Assembly (NCBI GenBank): GCA_902728285.1
Contig: CACVBU010000865.1
Location: forward strand, 4,493,015-4,557,014
From: Clytia hemisphaerica
Lineage: Eukaryota; Cnidaria; Hydrozoa; Leptothecata; Clytiidae
Reading direction: 5' to 3'
Length of the DNA stretch: 64,000 nucleotides
The notes beneath the pieces are model-generated. The model searched no databases, had not been told where the DNA came from, and was given only the letters and a program-made list of their open reading frames with translations. The position numbers and the translations under genes were made by a program. Positions 33,301-44,900 of this stretch are shown piece after piece; positions within the stretch are counted from its first letter, which is position 1, and every line of letters begins with the position of its first letter.

Positions 33301-36300
33301 ATTGAACAAATCACTTTTAAAGATCCGTAAAACCTTTCCCTCAATATAATTTTACATTTTTCAAACACCTTTGACATCTTTGCCCTTATAAGGACAGCAC
33401 ATTTCTGCTGACTCAACATTTCATTGTTAAAAAAGATGCCGTTTTTGGCAATAGTTGTAGAAAAGAGCAATAATTGCCATTTTTATCTTAAACACCCAAC
33501 TGGCCTATTGAATAACAAATTACTCCACATACATTACTTTCCCTCAGCCAATTTGCTTTGTCCCAAAACTATCCTAAATGCCTATGAAACTACAGACTTT
33601 CAATTAGCCCTTAAAAAAGGCATATATTTTTTCTAAAGTGAAAGTATCATATAAGGTATATCCAACCATTTGCTTAAAAAAAGAAAGAGCAACTTTCTCC
33701 CCTTTCAGAGCAGCAGGAGCACAAATTTTGAGGAATTCTTTAGTCTATTTTGCTTGTTCAGCATAGAGGTGTATATCGTAAAAAAAGAAGGTTTTTAAGC
33801 TAAAAATTTTTCTGTTAAAATTTTGCCTTAAATTTTTAAGTAACCCTGACTGAAAAGACATTTTTGTTTTTAACCTTGACAAAAATATGACAAAACATGA
33901 GGAAGTCTTTAAAACCCTGTCAATGGCAACATTTTTTTCTATAAACTAATCCAAAGGGCAGGGCTCGAAATAACGGTCGGACATCGGACATTGTCCTACC
34001 CAAATAGCTTCATGTCCGACCTAAAAATTATAATTTTCAAGCTAAAGCAACCCTGATCAGACATTTTGTCGGACCCACTTGAAATCATTATTTCGAGGCT
34101 TGAAGGGTATGAAAATACATTTTCTTGGGTGACGATAGTTTCACAAACATTTCAGCTGAACCTCTAAGCTAAATTAAATTGGAAAGTACTTTGATTGTTA
34201 TTTTTGACAAATAATTTCAATTTATCATTTTTTTCCAGGATTTTCCCATTCTATGTCAAACATGTCTTGGTGATAATCCATATGTACGAATGGTAGGTCT
34301 TTTTCTTTTCATTCTCTTTAATTTCTGTATACCTCTTTTTTGATAAATATTTTCTTATATGATATATAACTTTCAGTTGTTGTGTGTAGTATCATTGGTT
34401 GGTTTCTGATATAAATTACTTCTTTTTGCAATATCTCAAATATTAAAAACCAATGGACTTTTAAACTTGTAAATTAGTTTGATGACTCCTTTTTTCTGTT
34501 GATGTAATGGTCGGGTAACTTGCATCACTGGAGGGAGAAACTTGCATAGGCATCAAATGACTGACTAATCAAAGCAGTAAAATTTAAAAAGACATGAACT
34601 ACGCAGCTCCGCTCTCAGCTCTACTCATTTTGTTTTGATTCAATTTTGTATTTTAATGACCAGCCAGGTCATTCATTTGAGGGCTATGCATGTTAGCCTC
34701 CACTGATGCAAGTTACCCGATGTCACGGTATTTCTTTCATCTAATCAAATCACAAATACAAGAGTCCCTTTTGCATTCTCCAATTTTTTGAAGAAAAAAT
34801 TTCCAAATTATAGAAGTCAACGCTCAACAGAAAAGATGACTCTGTTTAAAATAATGCTTCAAACACCTACACAATAAGGACAATTCAGAGACAATCAAGC
34901 AATCGAACCTTGAGACTTTTTATCTTGTCAGAAAGTATCATTGTGAAGGTGCAACCCTTCAGGAAGGCCTTATTATTCTTCAGTTTGAGATTGATTTTTT
35001 GTATCCAAGCAATAAGCGAATGAAACCAAACAAATTTTACAAATTTTACAAATTTTACTTAAAGGATCAACGAGACTGTGTTTATATTTTATATTTAAAT
35101 TACTCTTTTACCTTTTCAGATAAAAGACAAATATGGCAAAGAGTGTAAGGTATGATATAAATATTTTTTCTGTTTTTAATGGCTTATTATTACTATTATA
35201 GAGTCATGTCATTGAATTGCGAACAAAGTTATGTTATGTCGAATTTCTTTGTGAACACATCATTTGAATAGTAAATACTTTTTCAGTCAACTAAACTATT
35301 TCAGTAGATGAGCATTTTAAATGCCAAAATGTTTAAAAGGTAATTTTTCACCATGGTTTCTGCCCCTTAAAATAAGGGGGGAGTAAAGAAATTGCCTTTT
35401 AAAAAAGGGGGATTTTTGTAATTTTTTTAAAATAAGGGGGATTCTTTATCAAGGCCTGCAAGAATCTACTAAAACAAGAAAAAAGGGGGGACTAAAATTT
35501 GAAAATTGTTGATTGAATTTCAGATGTTATGTCTTGAATATTAATAATATCTTCTTTCCCGTTTTCATGCTCCCAATTTCATACCCACTTTTTGCAGACC
35601 ATGCTATATTGAAACTTATGTACATTAGAACAACTTTTAACAGACCAAATAAAAACTATTATTCTCCCTAATTAGATAACGTTTTAAGGTGTTTTGAAAA
35701 AGTAAAAAGGTGTTGTAAAAAGAGAATTTCTTCAACATTTTTTCTAAAATCTTGCCCCCCCCCCACTCAAAATGGCTGCTAGGGGCCCATGAATCTGCAC
35801 CCTCTCTCTCTATTGTAAAAAATATTTGCTGAAGGGTACAAAGATTTTCTTTGAATAGTTGGTCGACATCAATGATCTTTGACATTTGCAGCAGAGACTT
35901 ATTTTTACAAGTTTTGTCACATCCAAAATCAATGTCATAAGCATGAAATTTTTTACTTGTGTTTTACTGCCTAAATTTTTTACTTGGGAGGACCTCTTGC
36001 TTGACCTAACTTAAACTAGGACTACAAACAGAAGACATTAATTTGCAAGGCCTAAGATATTAGCAAAACACAACTGTTATACCAGATACTGCATCTTTTG
36101 ATTGCTTTTATTAATAAAAAGTTTTATTTGTATCATTTGATTATAGCATCCAGCTTATTTCCAATCTTCCAATTTCTTTTTATTTATTGAGTTTTATTTA
36201 GTTGGATATCAGTAGGTATAATGTTGATGGCATCGATATCAAACCAATCGTTGTACTTCGCTATTGTCAAACTCTAAAGAGAAAAATCTGAGGGGGACAT

Positions 36301-39300
36301 TCTAACAAGGGGTACTGGTAATTTTTGTTCGATTTAAGGGGAAGTTTTCTTTCAGGGCAAAATTGCATTTTAAGGGGGGACTGAAAACTGCTGAAAAAGT
36401 AGGCAGAAACCATGATCTCACTTTTTTGCATTTTTACAACGTGACGCTAACTTTACTACATTTCTCGAAGATGGAAAGGTTTCTGTGAATGAAATTTTGT
36501 GGAAGTAGTTGGACTTTACAAAAGTTGAAAAGAAATTTAAAAAATTTGTTAGTTTTATCTCATTTGCAAAATTACCCATCGGTTGCAATTAGCTGACATG
36601 CCTCTATAAATAAGGATTTAAATTTTCTTGACAGTTACTATTTTCATAGGCACTTCCCTCACAGTCATTTGATTTTTCTTTCAGATTTGCCAAAGACCTT
36701 TTACCATCTTCAAGTGGTGTCCAGGTGCAAAAATGCGTTACAAGAAGACTGAAGTCTGTCAAACATGCTCTAAACTAAAAAATGTTTGTCAAACGTGTTT
36801 ACTTGATCTGGAATATGGTTTACCCATTGAAGTAAGGGATAAAGCACTTGCCATCCAAGATAATTTACCAAAGTCAGATGTTAACAAGGAATTCTTCACA
36901 CAAAATATTGAGAAAGAGGTATGATTGTTGGCTTACCTGACAAAATATGCTTACTCTAATGAAATGGTTAATGCTTACTTAATGCTTAGTTAGGGCTACT
37001 TAGACTACACAATATATTGAAAACAATATTTGACAATATTGTTTGTCGGACCGTAATTGTGTAGTCTAGTGTATGTAGCCCTTAATGAAATGGAATAAAG
37101 TCAATTTTTAGTCATCAAGGATGGGCAACGTTTTCTGCAGAAAACTCGTGTGAGAATTTGAATTTACAGAGAGCTCTGATAATCAGGATAATATGTAATT
37201 TTCAACTAATCTTGATCATTAAATCACATTTGCAGTGTAAAAATTTCTTCCCTCTAAGGCGGATTCCTGTCTCAGCAAGTTACAAAAAGTGGCTTTTCCA
37301 CCTACAAACTCAACAAAATTCTACAAAATTTAATGAATCTTGCCTTACTAACTTGTTGATTAAAAGTCTATTTCTGTCTGAGAGACAAAAGAAAAATTGC
37401 TATAGTTACTGCATTCGAATGACATTAATCTCACTTAATTCATCAACAAACAGCTGGCCAACACCGATGGAACAGTAGCTGCAGGAGCTGTTGGTAAGGC
37501 TCAAGCATCCAGTGATCTTCTAATGAAGTTGGCACGTACCACGCCTTATTACAAGAGGAATCGACCACACATCTGTTCATTTTGGGTGAAAGGAGAGTGT
37601 AAGAGGGGTGAAGAATGCCCTTATAGGTGTGTGATTTACTGCATTTCAGTCCTAGGTGAGGTGAAGTTTCTTCCCCCTTTCTTAGTCCCTTCTTTTTATA
37701 CATTTGACATGTTTCTTTCAGTCCTGATACTCCCTCAATAGTCCCTTCCCTCTTTGGATGAATCAAATTTTGACAATATGTTTGCTACCCCACCTGATCT
37801 CACAACAGCATATCTTCCATATTAAAATGCAAAATCTTTTTTGAAAAAGCTCGTTGACATTGTGAGCCTTCTGCTAATAAAGAGTTTATTGTATAGCTTT
37901 CACTGCAGTTTTTCTGCAATAGTTGTTACCTATCATCTGACTAAATTAGTTGATTAAATTATTATAAGCTTTTGGTGATGGCAATTTTTAATTGATTTGG
38001 TTTTTTTTTCAATTTTTCCTTTTCATTTCTTTCGTCGATCTTAAGGGTTGGAAATATTATCCAATAATTGGCACTTTAAAGTCGTTTTTAAGATATCTCA
38101 AAATGGATGCAAAATGTTTTCACACTCATTTTACTATTTGTAGACATGAGATGCCGAGAGCTCCTGACGATCCACTGGCCAACCAGAACATTAAAGACCG
38201 TTATTATGGTGTTAACGACCCAGTAGCTGATAAGATGATGCAGAGGGCAGCAGCCATGCCGAAACTAGAGAAACCGTCAGACAAAACCGTCACTACGCTG
38301 TATGTTGGTGGACTTGACGATCGAATCACAGACAAAGATTTGAGGTGAGTGTTTTTGTTACCATTTGAACCAAGTGGCGAGAGAATTTTCTTTTCAATTC
38401 GTTTTTCTTTAGAAATAACCACTAGTACCTTAAGGGGAGAAATTTTTGTGGGAAGAAATTTTCGCACAGCTCAAAATTTGGAAGTTTCGCGGATGAGAGA
38501 ACCTTTTTGTTTACAATATGGCCTATTTTGCCCTGGAAAGACCAATTTTAAAGGTGATTTTTTAAATCCTGAGAATATTCGTGTTTCGCGGAATTGAATT
38601 TTGTAGATTTTTCAAAAAACCGCGAAAATTTCTTCCCTTGAGTTAACTATCTTATAATTTTACTCTCGGGTACCTAAGCCTTCCCACTTGGACATGCCTA
38701 TTTAAACTTATTACATCTCAATGTTTTGAGGTTTGATTTGAGGTACCCGAGAAAAATACTTTTTTGCTTAACCCCCCAAAATAACTATTCAAGGAGGTGT
38801 CTTTTGCAGAACTCTTAAAACTTTTCTTTTATAGAGATTACTTTTACCAGTTTGGTGAAATCCGTTCTATCAACATAGCCACTGGGAAAAGCTGTGCATT
38901 CGTTTGCTACACGACTCGTATGGCTGCCGAATTTGCCGCTGATCGCTCATTCAATAAAGCAATCGTCAAAGGCAAACGATTGAAAGTGTCATGGGGAAGA
39001 TCTCAAGAGGAAAGAAACGCTGGAAAAAGCAAAGAGGATCGAAATTCCAAACACTATGCACCAGTACCCGGATTACCTGGAGGTTAGATATTTAGGAACC
39101 TGTTTTTTGTTTTTTTGTTTAGCCTAGCAAGAGAAGTTTTAGCTGCTCATATGCAAGGGATATACTAAGACGCCGAGATGGAGAAAGCATGTTTTCGATT
39201 TTATATCTTGTGGCCACACGCACAAAGTTTTTTCGGTGGTAGCGTTGCAGTGTACACTTGGCTTTAATTCAACTCCCCAAGAATTGTACAAGCATTACGA

Positions 39301-39804
39301 AGCCTCTGGCAGAGGTCAACAAAATCATTCTATAACCTTGGCTTTAAACTGCAAAAATTAGCTTAAAAACGTTAGAAATGCCGATATCTATCTACGAACA
39401 CACTAATTTTTAATTTCACTTTCATTTCTTCAGCTTTGCCTCCTGTATCTGGTAACATCACCGACGTCCCCCTACCACCCTCTGTAGGTGGTGGGGCATC
39501 CTCCACTGAGCAGTCAGGAGGAAGCCGCTCCCAACGTATGCCACCTCCAATGAACCGACCTCCACCACCACCACATCATATGTTTCCGCCACCACATAAC
39601 TATGGACCACCTCCTAGGGGTAGGATGCCCGGTCCCCCACCTGGTGGCTTCCCTCCTCCACCCAGCCTAATGGGGCCACCACCACCACAGTTTGCACCAC
39701 GCAACCCATCTGATAGTGGGAGCCGACCTCCCCGTACCCAAGTCCATTACCCGTCTCAAGATCCTCATCGAATGGGGACTGGTACTGGACAAGTACAGGA
39801 GTGA
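30301..39804 (+). CDS. RBM22: RBM22, spliceosomal zinc-finger/RRM protein, 8 exons
   Basis: RBM22 (yeast Cwc2/Ecm2 relative) sits in the activated spliceosome, where it contacts U6 snRNA and the pre-mRNA and helps shape the catalytic centre. Eight exons join in frame: 30301-30354, 34239-34292, 35120-35149, 36685-36918, 37454-37626, 38144-38344, 38835-39082 and 39434-39804 (454 aa; human about 420). The N-terminal region has Cys pairs (CQTCLG, CKICQ-like, [14 protein letters not shown]) typical of its Ecm2-type zinc-binding part. The CCCH finger is C165-x7-C173-x5-C179-x3-H183. The RRM spans about 232-305 (LYVGGL, then CAFVCY). The C-terminus is Pro-rich (PPPPHH, GPPPPQF) and ends near IHYPSQDP-like [11 protein letters not shown]. 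The first exon is only 18 codons and intron 1 is 3.9 kb of repeats. Very high confidence from near-continuous identity with the animal family. Confidence 0.97.
30814..31127. repeat. 314-bp repeat, copy A (inverted copy at window end)
   Basis: This segment of RBM22 intron 1 (beginning GTAATTACATTTTATTGTTC) is matched in reverse complement by 63687-64000 with only a few differences. The other copy runs off the window, so the true repeat may be longer. It is unclassified and has no open frame. Confidence 0.9.
31517..32131. repeat. exact 115-bp direct duplication plus 63-bp tandem pair
   Basis: 31517-31631 and 31908-32022 read identically. A 63-bp unit is then repeated in tandem at 32006-32068 and 32069-32131 (two differences). 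Around them, 31126-31240 and 32260-32395 are inverted copies of TCGAACGATTAAA-type sequence, and TTTCCGGAAA/GGTGACGAAAAA words at 31740-31800 recur inverted at 32200-32250. The whole block 31.1-32.4 kb looks like a rearranged repeat in RBM22 intron 1. Confidence 0.85.
32932..33487. mobile_element. TTAA-flanked inverted-repeat element in RBM22 intron 1
   Basis: The left end (TTAA)GATAAAAACAGCAATTATTG pairs with the right end CAATAATTGCCATTTTTATC(TTAA). The words GCCGTTTTTGG/CGGCAATTATTGCC recur inside. 556 bp, non-coding. Confidence 0.75.
33961..34100. mobile_element. short MITE with GGGCTCGAAATAA ends
   Basis: GGGCTCGAAATAACGGTCGG near 33961 is mirrored by TTATTTCGAGGCTTG near 34089, and GTCCGAC words pair inside. 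About 140 bp, in RBM22 intron 1. Confidence 0.65.
34510..34722. mobile_element. short MITE with TCGGGTAACTTGCATCA ends
   Basis: TCGGGTAACTTGCATCACTG at the left pairs with GATGCAAGTTACCCGA at the right; the spacer is AT-rich. It lies in RBM22 intron 2. Confidence 0.75.
35352..36414. mobile_element. inverted-repeat element with CATGGTTTCTGCC ends
   Basis: CATGGTTTCTGCC at 35352 and GGCAGAAACCATG at 36402-36414 are exact complements. Next to both lie AAGGGGGGA-type runs. About 1.06 kb, spanning most of RBM22 intron 3. The minus-strand open frame at 35637-35885 shows no known motif. Confidence 0.65.
36993..37081. mobile_element. 89-bp hairpin MITE with TTA duplication
   Basis: GGGCTACTTAGACTACACAA pairs with GTGTAGTCTAGTGTATGTAGCCC. 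A TTA triplet flanks each side, the PIF/Harbinger target rule. It lies in RBM22 intron 4. Confidence 0.8.
38430..38645. mobile_element. MITE with AAGGGGAGAAATTT ends
   Basis: TTAAGGGGAGAAATTTTTGT near 38430 pairs with GCGAAAATTTCTTCCCTT near 38620-38640. CGCGG words occur inside. It lies in RBM22 intron 6 and is related by vocabulary to 20030-20215. Confidence 0.55.
38664..38762. mobile_element. small MITE, TACTCTCGGGTACCTAA family, copy 1
   Basis: TACTCTCGGGTACCTAAGCC on the left pairs with GAGGTACCCGAGAAAAATA on the right. A second member lies at 53724-53843 in the caspase gene. Both are about 100-120 bp. Confidence 0.65.
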
Positions 39805-40044
39805 TTTCGATCTCGGTACATAATTCAATCTCGGTGCATAAGAGATCAATATTGATACAAAAGTGACCACTGATAGTACTAATGGTCGGTACATCCACAA
39901 CAGGAGTATCAATCAATATTTTTAAACTAAGTTTGGATTTTTATAACTCATTTTTATTTCATTTTTTTCGGAAAAAAGAATGACATTTTTAAAAAACAAT
40001 TGATACTTATCAATAATTTTTTGTCAGTATCCTCAGGACGCCTC

Positions 40045-40050
40045 AATAAA
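40045..40050 (+). terminator. polyadenylation signal of RBM22 (candidate)
   Basis: AATAAA 241 bp past the RBM22 stop codon. Further matches lie near 40181 and 40317, so alternative ends are possible. Confidence 0.5.
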
Positions 40051-40818
40051 TCTTACATCCTGTATTGCTGGCGCCAAATAATTTTCACTGCTAATATTTG
40101 ACCAAAGAGCAAAGCTTTAAGGAATACATTAAGGTTTTTTTTATTCCTTCAGTATTTCAAATTCTATTTACAAAGAAAATAAATCAAATTAAAAACTTAG
40201 AAATCTCCAATTACACATTTCGGACAAGATCCATATTTTGGACAAGATCTATATTTCGGACAATTCATTCATAGTTACAAATTAGTTTTGATAAATTACT
40301 TGTTTTGATTTTTGTTAATAAATAATACTTCTTTTTTGTTTCAGTTTTAAAAATATGGTTAGTATATATTATAACAGCCGGTTGTCTGCATAAGTCAGTT
40401 CGAAAATAGATATCATACTAGATGAATTAGCGAGTAAACTATCGAAACATCAAGCCAGCAGGGATTCAGTCGATCTCAGGAAGGCCTTTAAAATCGAGTC
40501 TTTTAGACAGATCTTAGGGAAGCTTCGGGAAGTATATTTTGCAAAAAAGCAACTTGTATTTTAGTTGTTTGGCTGAACCTTTTCTAGGATAATCATACAT
40601 TAATTTATGTGATCAATAGAATTTAAGAGAAAAGTCGTGGGAAAGTGACAAGTTTCAAGGCAAAAAAACAATGTGCTAATCCAGTAGGAATACATGCATG
40701 GTTGGTTCAGAGGATATATTTGCTTCTGAGATTTACTGCCGAACAATGCATCGCCCCCCTTGACATCACTATGTCCTTCCTCTCATCCCCATGAACTGAC
40801 TGTGCTGGAAGATCCCAA

Positions 40819-40914
40819 CCCAGCTGGCACACAACGTTGTTTTAACGTTTATCTAACGCATAACGTCCATATAACGTTAGATGAACGTTGAAGCAACGTT
40901 GTGTGCTAGCTGGG
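40819..40914. mobile_element. 96-bp palindromic MITE with AACGTT repeats
   Basis: The left end CCCAGCTGGCACACAACGTT and right end AACGTTGTGTGCTAGCTGGG are nearly perfect complements across the whole element, so the element is one hairpin. AACGTT or a close variant occurs repeatedly. It sits between the convergent ends of RBM22 and the claudin-like gene. Confidence 0.85.
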
Positions 40915-40922
40915 AAATCATT

Positions 40923-40928
40923 TTTATT
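40923..40928 (-). terminator. polyadenylation signal candidate of the claudin-like gene
   Basis: AATAAA on the minus strand only 23 bp past the stop codon. If used, the 3' UTR would be very short and transcription would end inside or just before the palindromic element at 40819-40914. Confidence 0.35.
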
Positions 40929-40950
40929 GTTTTGATTTGTTGTTGCTTTT

Positions 40951-41897
40951 TCATCGATGTTTTTCACTTGAAATACTTTCGTCATCGTCCAACTCTTCTT
41001 CACTTTCTTCGGCTGCCGGCAAATCTTTGTCACGTGACTTTCGAATATCCAAATAAACACTTAAGACGATACCAACGAACAAAAAGAACAGGCCAATCCA
41101 ACAAACGTAGAAAGACCATTGGTAGGGAAGGTCGTTGTAGAAAACGATATAACAAGCCATTGCCACGATACAATGGACAACTATAATGAAATTTGAAGAA
41201 GGAAATATTCATACTTTATCTGATATTAGCACTCAAACTCGTGTTAGTGTATTTTTAAAGGGAGGATATCCAAGGTCCAAGGGAAGATCCACAGGACAAA
41301 ATTGGATGACAAACAGTCCAAACAGTCGTCCACCCAACTACACTAGGGAAAAATTTTGGATAGTTTTTATGTTAATCTCTGTATGTTTGATTTTACTTTT
41401 TGTCAAGGAAGAAAAGCTACCTTAAGTGTGTAGATCATATTATAATTCTTTTGAAAAAGTAGCTCAGAAAATTGAAAATGATAGTTTAAGGTAGTAAAGA
41501 CTTACAGGATAGAACACGAAGAATCGTTCCAGCAGTCAAAGGACCAATATTCAAGATTGCTAACATCAATGCCAAAAAAATGTAGAAGTTACCAATCAAC
41601 ATCAAGATTCGTACAAGATCTAATTCACCGTCTAAAAAAAAGCAAAAGAATATACAACAATAGCTGCATATTGTGAGGACAGTAGGTTGGACTTTCTTCA
41701 AAATCTAAGTAGAGCAATTCCAGGGGCTATAGAAGTATTGATTTACTACGCGAGTTTAAAGCCATAAAATTGGTAACACGATGGAACAAAATTCGAAGAA
41801 AATATATTTTTTCACTCAAAAGTAGACAGCCTTAAAACGCTTATCCTTATACTATGACATCTCCTCCCCATTGGACCATTGGAAATAAAATGGGAAA

Positions 41898-41935
<38 letters not shown>

Positions 41936-44900
41936 TATATTTCTGGCATTTCCAAAATTTACATTTGGCTCTTCACCTGAAAATTCTGTATATAATATAT
42001 GTGCAATGTCTAGAAAAAAAAATTGTAAAATAACCTGATAGTATACTGAAGAAAAATTGGGACTGTATGCGGACAAGCAGATAGGGACGAAGCGGTGGGC
42101 TAGTATGACGAATAAAATGATTAGGATTAAGAAGTATAAGGGGTAAAATGTAAATAGTGATAGTGATAGAGCTAGACTAAAACCTAAACAAATCCGAGTA
42201 TCTGAGTATGCTAGCTGAGGCCATCGCAATGTGTGCTATTATAAAAAATTAACGAATATATTAAAAAAAAAAAAATACTAACATAATGTTATAAGCTAGA
42301 CTAGACTAAGGTTCAAGTACTATTGGTGGCTAGAGGTAAAGTAAGCGACAAAATAGATCTAAGAACTCGGTGAGATAGAACTCGAGTGACTTAGGGCAAG
42401 TCTCAAAAACCTAACAGTTTCCCCTAAGTTTTCGCTACCAATAGCAGCCAGATTCAGAGATCCACTTAGGGCTCTAAAGTACCTCTATACCTTAAGGTTT
42501 CAGGGCCCGGTTGTTACGTAATTAAATATTAACCTAAAAATTAATTATTAAAGAAATTGTAATCATGACGTCATAATTTGATCGAATTTAGTGACGTCAT
42601 GAATCGTATAATCGCTATAATATAAAAAATACATGTCAAATCTATCCCAAATTTGAACCAAAGATACATCTAACTAAAATATAACTTTTTGAAAAAAAAA
42701 TTTTGGAAAAATTTGATGACGTCAGCGAAAAATTGCATTTTTCAATTTTTTGAATTTTTTGCTGACGTCATGAAAATCTTCAAAATATTTTTCATTGAAA
42801 AGCTCGGCACCATTAAGATGCGTCTTTGGTCCAAATTTGACAAAGATTTGACATGTACTTATAGAGTTAGAGCTAATTTACGATTTATGACGTCATAATT
42901 TGATGACGTCACAATTCACATTTTCTTTAATAATTAATTTTTAGGTTAATATTTAATTACGTAACACCGGGTCCTGAAACTTGAAGGTATAGGTCATCTA
43001 AAAATCCATAAGTGAATCCCTGAGAATGGTTGCTATTGGTCGCGGATTCGGGATTTGTGATTTTTAAAAATCTAGACACGCCCTAACTCACCCGAGAATC
43101 ACGACAGAGCGTAAGATAGAATGAGTAAAACTTGCATAGATTGCAACACCGAAGGCTGTGTAAAAGTGTACTGGACCTTGCAAAACACGACCAGTATTTT
43201 GACATAAATAAGTGAGCTATCAACTATCTAAATTAAATTAATTGAAAATAATTAAACATCAAATGGAAAAAAAAAAAAAAAACTTCATAGAACTAGAATA
43301 TAATAAAGTCATATATATGCACTGAAGAAAATACAGACTAAGTAAACCTAAGAACAGATGGGCTAAATCTAAAAATCAGAATGGAGACTAGGGAACCAAG
43401 GCTACGAGTAGGGATATTAGAAGAATTGAAATCAGAATTAATTTAAAACTAAAATGGCGCGTGAATCAAATCGAGAATTAGACTAAAACTAGGTATAAGA
43501 AATAATATAACATAGAAAGCACCAGCTAGGAAATAGCGAGTAGCAACGCAGGGACTACAGTTGGTAGAATATGGTACTACTGTAAGCTCCTAGCTAGGGC
43601 TTTGTCGAAAAAATATTTTTTTGTTTCTTGACAAAAGGCTTTGTAAGTTTCTGAGTCACGACAGTTAACAGGTAGTTCATTAAAATTTTTAGAAGCTTCA
43701 GATTCAAAGGAACCACTAACATTACAGGTTTCACGCAATTTAGTTCCACCAATTACATCCGTTCGAGTCTTGGCTTGCACATATTTCTCCATAGGGAGGA
43801 ATTTGGGCCAGTCATTCATATTCACTGATTTCCACGCAAGTTTAGCCAAACTGTATTCGGTCCGTTCTTTGACAGGTAGCCATTTCATATCTATTACGTC
43901 AGACTTGCGAGAGTAGCTCTTCCGGACGAAGCTAGCTGTGGCATTTTGGACTCGTTGTAATTGGTTGAATAGATATTGTGGTGCTTTGTGAATTACGGTA
44001 TTACCATAGTCTATTTTACTCAATACAAGAGATTCTGCCAATTGGCGTCGTACACGGTATGGTAAATATCGTTTGATGAGGGATAGACTCTTCAGCGTGC
44101 CATATGCTTTAGTGACGATTTTTTTGACATGTTTATTCCATGTTAGGTTTTCGGTGAAGATGATTCCTAACAGCTTGAATAGGGGAACACGCTCAATCAC
44201 ATTTTCGTTATTTGACTTGATTTCGAATTCAAAATTATGCCTCCTTGCCATTTGAGATGTGGCAAAGAGCATCGATTTAGTTTTTCTGGCGTTAAATATC
44301 AAGTTCGAATCCAGCGACCATTTCTCAATTACGCTAATATCAGAGTTCATTTCAGTGACACAATTTTCAAGCTCGTTTGGTTTGGTGTGGCGATATATAG
44401 TCGTGTCATCAGCATATTGAACACATTTTGCGGTGGTTTTTGTTGCCATGTCGTACACGTAAATGTTGAAGAGAATGGGTCCAAGTATGCTTCCTTGGGG
44501 GACGCCATTAGTAACTGTGAGAATGGATGACTTCTTGTCGTTGATCTGTACGTACTGAAGTCGATTGCTCAGATAGTTGGAGATAACATAGAGTGACTTT
44601 TTTGAGAATCGTAGTGTGTGAAGTTTTTTGATAAGAGTTTCAAAATCAACTGTATCAAATGCTTTTGAAAAGTCAGCGAGAACTGAAATATATCCTCCAA
44701 TACCATCCTAAACTGGCAGTTTTGAAATAAAAAAGATTTTATGACAATTTCCAACCCCACTCAGTAAAAGGCTGACGTACGTGGCATCGGTACAAACTTT
44801 CGTGAGAACAATTAAGATCACAAAAAGCGGAGAAGGGATCGGGGACAAGTTTGTTCTCTAGTTTACAAAATTTCTTACCCGTCCCATTGAAGAAAGTCAC

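Noticed and set aside
37443..37766. 107-codon minus-strand frame
   Set aside because: Antisense to RBM22 exon 5, which is clearly coding on the plus strand.
44569..44760. 63-codon minus-strand frame upstream of the LINE
   Set aside because: It is a different frame of the same reverse transcriptase fragment; the true frame reads through with ADFSKAFDTVDF.
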